A DNA stretch of 61,470 nt from Athalassotoga sp964433875 (lineage in GTDB: Bacteria > Thermotogota > Thermotogae > Mesoaciditogales > Mesoaciditogaceae): the NCBI GenBank assembly GCA_964433875.1, contig CAYSSO010000008.1, positions 1 through 61,470 on the forward strand, in the 5' to 3' direction. The position numbers were made by a program, and so were the translations under genes. Positions within the stretch are counted from its first letter, which is position 1. The number at the start of each line of letters is the position of its first letter. Shown here in pieces: positions 58,562 to 61,470 of this stretch. A model generated the notes under the pieces. That model ran no database searches. It was not told the DNA's origin and saw nothing but the letters and a program-made list of their open reading frames with translations.

Positions 58562-61240
58562 TCATTTCTTACTCTTCTTTGCCCTTTTTTCCTTCAATTC
58601 TATCGTTGACTGAGCCGCCGCAAGTCTCGCAATTGGTACTCTGTAAGGAGAACAACTTACATAATCTATTCCAATTTCATCAACTATCTTTATCGAATCA
58701 GGATCTCCACCGTGTTCTCCGCATATTCCAACCTCGAGATGTGGGTTAACTTTCTTTCCCTTTTTCGTTCCAATCCTTACAAGTTCGCCGACTCCGTCCT
58801 TGTCAAGAGTTTTAAATGGATCAACGGGTATTATGCCCTTTTCAAGATAATCGTTGAGGAATTTGCCGCTGTCGTCACGGCTGTATCCGAATGTTGTCTG
58901 GGTGAGATCATTTGTACCGAAAGAGAAGAACTGAGCCTCTTTTCCAATCTGATCTGCTGTAACTGCGGCTCTCGGAATTTCAACCATTGTTCCTACAAGG
59001 TACGTGAGTTTGACCCCGCTCTGCTTTATCAAATCATCGGCAGTTTTTGTTATGATCTCTTTTAAGAATTTCAACTCATTAACATGACCAACAAGCGGTA
59101 CCATTATCTCAGGTATGACGTTGATCTTTTCTTCTTTTATCAATTCAATTGCCGCTTGTATTATGGCCTTTACTTGCATTGTCGGTATCTCAGGATATGT
59201 TATTTCAAGTCTGCATCCTCTGTGACCAAGCATTGGGTTAAACTCTTTTAAAGAAGCCGCTCTATCAAGGATTTCTTCGTAACTTAAGCCCATATCCTTT
59301 GCAAGTTGCTTTAATGTCTCTTCGTCCTGAGGCAAGAATTCATGCAACGGAGGATCTATTAGCCTTATTGTAACTGGTTTTCCGTTCATCTCTCTAAAGA
59401 TAGCCTTGAAATCTTCTTTTTGCATTGGCATGATCTTGTCGAGCGCCTTTTCTCTTTGTTCGCGAGTGTTCGAAAAGATCATCTGTCTGACGGCAGGTAT
59501 TCTGTCATTTGCAAAGAACATACGCTCAGTTCTGCAAAGGCCTATTCCCTCTGCGCCGAATTCTCTTGCGACTCTTGCGTCTGTCGGGGTATTCGCGTTT
59601 GTCCTTACACCAAGCCTTCTTATCTGGTCAGCCCATTTAAGAAGGGTTGCCAAATCGCCTTCAAGGCCTTCTGGCTTTATCGTCTTTATCTGTCCCAGAA
59701 AGACCTCACCGGTCGTTCCATCTATAGATAGCCAGTCTCCTTCTTTGACCGTTATGCCGTTAACGGTGAAAAGTTTGTGTTCATCGTCAACGTTTATCGA
59801 TTCAGCACCGACAACCGCGCATTTTCCCATGCCTCTTGCAACGACAGCGGCGTGAGATGTCCTTCCGCCCCTTGCCGTTAAAATTCCTTCTGCTCCTGCC
59901 ATTCCGGCAACGTCTTCGGCAGAAGTTTCAGGCCTTACGAGAATTACCGGCTCTTTCTTTCCAAGTGTGGCGGCCTTGTCGGCATCGAATACAACCTTAC
60001 CCGTGGCGGCGCCCGGAGATGCGGCAAGCCCTGTTGTTATCATACGTTTATCGGCAATGGCCTTTTTCTTTTCATTCGCGTCAAACATTGGATGAAGGAG
60101 TTGATCAATCTGATCTGGCGTAACGCGCATTATGGCCGTCTTTTTGTCTATCAACTTTTCTTTGACCATATCAACGGCAACTTTTACAGCCGCACGCGCA
60201 GTTCTCTTTGCGCTCCTTGTTTGAAGCATGTAAAGTTTCCCGTGTTCAACTGTGAATTCCACATCCTGCATGTCTTTGTAATGTTTCTCGAGAATATCGA
60301 ATATCCTGTAGAGTTCATCATATGCCTCTTTTGAAACCTTCTTGAGACCTTCAAGATCTTCAGGGGTTCTTATTCCGGCAACAACATCTTCTCCTTGAGC
60401 ATTTCTGAGAAATTCTCCATATCTTCTCTTTTCTCCTGTGGACGGGTCTCTTGTGAAGGCGACACCGGTCCCACTGTCATCTCCCATATTTCCAAAGACC
60501 ATCGAGACAACGCTAACGGCCGTACCGAGCATAGAACCTTCGGGTATTTTATTGATTCTTCTGTACTCGATGGCTCTCTTGTTCATCCACGATCCAAAAA
60601 CGGCATCTATCGCGATCCAAAGTTGCTTGTTAGGATCCTGCGGAAATTCCTTTCCTTCCTTTTTGTATAAGGCCTTATACCTTTCTACAAGTTCTTTAAG
60701 TTCGTTGACGTTCATTTCAGTGTCGAGTTTTATTCCTCTTTTTGCCTTCACGGCTTCTATTTCTTTTTCGAATTTGTTGTGTTCTATGCCGAGCGCTACG
60801 TCACCGAACATCTGGATAAATCTCCTGTATGAATCGTAAGCAAAACGCTCGTTAGACGTTAATTTCGCAAGACCAAGGACAGTTTCATCGTTGAGGCCGA
60901 GATTGAGAATCGTGTCCATCATACCGGGCATCGAAATCGCCGCTCCAGATCTGACCGAAACAAGTAGTGGACTCTTTGCATCGCCGAATTTCTTTCCCGT
61001 GGCCTTTTCAAGCCTTTTCATATTCTCCTCAACTTCTGCCTTTAATTCGGAAGGATAAGTTTTTGAATGTTTGTAATAATAATCGCATATTTCAGCGCTT
61101 ATCGTAAAGCCGGGAGGAACTGATATGCCTATCTTAACCATTTCGGCAAGGTTAGCACCCTTTCCGCCGAGGATATCTTTCATTTCGGCGCCACCTTCGG
61201 CCACACCATTTCCAAAGAAATAAACGTATTTTTTAGCCAT
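58562..61240 (-). CDS. ppdK: Pyruvate, phosphate dikinase
   Basis: About 892 residues, typical length. N-terminal ATP-grasp domain (LGGKGANLAEM, SVRSGAAISMPGMMDT), swivelling phosphohistidine domain with the catalytic His464 in GGRTSHAAVVARGMGK, and a C-terminal TIM-barrel PEP site with SFGTNDLTQTTFGYSRDD and the proton-donor Cys in GICGEHGG. It interconverts PEP and pyruvate with AMP, PPi, ATP and Pi. Two adjacent ATGs; the second (61240) has the better spacing from GGAGG. Lies 15 bases after rplT. Confidence 0.96.
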   Translation of the reverse strand: MAKKYVYFFGNGVAEGGAEMKDILGGKGANLAEMVKIGISVPPGFTISAEICDYYYKHSKTYPSELKAEVEENMKRLEKATGKKFGDAKSPLLVSVRSGAAISMPGMMDTILNLGLNDETVLGLAKLTSNERFAYDSYRRFIQMFGDVALGIEHNKFEKEIEAVKAKRGIKLDTEMNVNELKELVERYKALYKKEGKEFPQDPNKQLWIAIDAVFGSWMNKRAIEYRRINKIPEGSMLGTAVSVVSMVFGNMGDDSGTGVAFTRDPSTGEKRRYGEFLRNAQGEDVVAGIRTPEDLEGLKKVSKEAYDELYRIFDILEKHYKDMQDVEFTVEHGKLYMLQTRSAKRTARAAVKVAVDMVKEKLIDKKTAIMRVTPDQIDQLLHPMFDANEKKKAIADKRMITTGLAASPGAATGKVVFDADKAATLGKKEPVILVRPETSAEDVAGMAGAEGILTARGGRTSHAAVVARGMGKCAVVGAESINVDDEHKLFTVNGITVKEGDWLSIDGTTGEVFLGQIKTIKPEGLEGDLATLLKWADQIRRLGVRTNANTPTDARVAREFGAEGIGLCRTERMFFANDRIPAVRQMIFSNTREQREKALDKIMPMQKEDFKAIFREMNGKPVTIRLIDPPLHEFLPQDEETLKQLAKDMGLSYEEILDRAASLKEFNPMLGHRGCRLEITYPEIPTMQVKAIIQAAIELIKEEKINVIPEIMVPLVGHVNELKFLKEIITKTADDLIKQSGVKLTYLVGTMVEIPRAAVTADQIGKEAQFFSFGTNDLTQTTFGYSRDDSGKFLNDYLEKGIIPVDPFKTLDKDGVGELVRIGTKKGKKVNPHLEVGICGEHGGDPDSIKIVDEIGIDYVSCSPYRVPIARLAAAQSTIELKEKRAKKSKK

Positions 61241-61258
61241 CATACACCTCCATTAATA

Positions 61259-61470
61259 TCACTGAACATTTACAAGATGTTTTTTCGCTATTTCAACATA
61301 CGAATTAAAAGCATCGATGTCCTCTACGGCAAGTTGAGCGAGCATCTTCCTGTTTATATTTATTCCAGCGAGATCAAGCCCGTGCATCATATCGCTGTAT
61401 TTGAGTCCGGCATTCCTTGCTGCTATGTTTATTCTTGTTATCCACAGAGATCTCATCGCTCTTTTTTTCT
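61259..61470 (-). CDS. rplT: Ribosomal protein L20, C-terminal part (5' end outside window)
   Basis: The frame is open to the right edge. LWITRINIAARNAGLKYSDM and the LDLAGININRKMLAQLA segment are unmistakable L20. The N-terminal, rRNA-binding tail is beyond the window. L20 usually follows infC and rpmI. ppdK starts 15-18 bases downstream. Confidence 0.95.
   Translation of the reverse strand, partial: KKRAMRSLWITRINIAARNAGLKYSDMMHGLDLAGININRKMLAQLAVEDIDAFNSYVEIAKKHLVNVQ

Noticed and set aside
1..61470. CRISPR arrays, tRNA or rRNA genes, insertion sequences
   Set aside because: No regularly spaced repeats, no tRNA- or rRNA-like stretches and no transposase-like frames were seen; the few intergenic spaces are short and accounted for.

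Overview
The window looks like a chromosomal segment from a bacterium of the phylum Thermotogota. The main reasons are the mix of genes: a TrpB2-type tryptophan synthase beta chain, an Mre11-Rad50 pair, ferredoxin-linked 2-oxoacid oxidoreductase subunits, family-5 and family-1 ABC transporters of the kind this phylum uses for sugars, BamA and LptB (a diderm, 'toga'-type envelope), pyruvate phosphate dikinase, and an EF-P with an MGRG tip like that I recall for Thermotoga. The genus cannot be named from the sequence alone. Two runs of exactly ten Ns (2892-2901 and 52905-52914) mark a draft assembly; each breaks the frame of an otherwise intact gene (flgN, xseA). No rRNA, tRNA, IS element or CRISPR array was seen.

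Layout. 1-2225 (+): tail of an HD-GYP protein and ligA. 2201-4710 (-): trpB2, flgM, flgN, osmC. trpB2 has a complete-looking tryptophan attenuator with a 16-residue leader peptide carrying three consecutive Trp codons; flgM has its own sigma-28 type promoter. 5059-10996 (+): urocanate hydratase, an O-antigen ligase-like membrane protein and a glutamine-dependent asparagine synthetase in one unit. 11019-17220 (-): cspA with its own promoter and terminator, then mre11-rad50 followed by a secreted phospholipase D/OB-fold protein. 17660-22206 (+): LacI regulator, family-1 sugar binding protein, two permeases, Nudix hydrolase; no ATPase is present. 22227-24372: two divergent small secreted paralogues and an MFS transporter. 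24608-31498 (+): a full family-5 peptide/oligosaccharide ABC transporter behind a perfect consensus promoter, with two small membrane proteins.

31523-58514 (-) is the most striking part by size: 23 genes on one strand with no intergenic space above about 40 bases. From 5' to 3' these are korD-like ferredoxin, pepQ, efp, asp23, nusB::fhs fusion, folD, xseA, xseB, dxs, asp23, fakA-like, greA, lysS, glmM, uvrA, argS, bamA, rsmH, ftsL, ftsI, lptB, korA, korB. Part of this order (pepQ-efp-asp23-nusB-folD-xseA-xseB-dxs) matches the yqhT-efp-yqhY-nusB-folD-xseAB-dxs order known from Bacillus. The cluster begins just after the ppdK terminator and ends in a 15-bp two-way terminator. ppdK and the 3' part of rplT close the window.

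The observations I rate highest are the trp leader-peptide attenuator on a lone trpB2, the in-frame NusB-formyltetrahydrofolate ligase fusion with an internal Shine-Dalgarno and ATG, the uvrA gene that can only start at ATT or CTG inside glmM, and the mre11-rad50-secreted PLD/OB unit.
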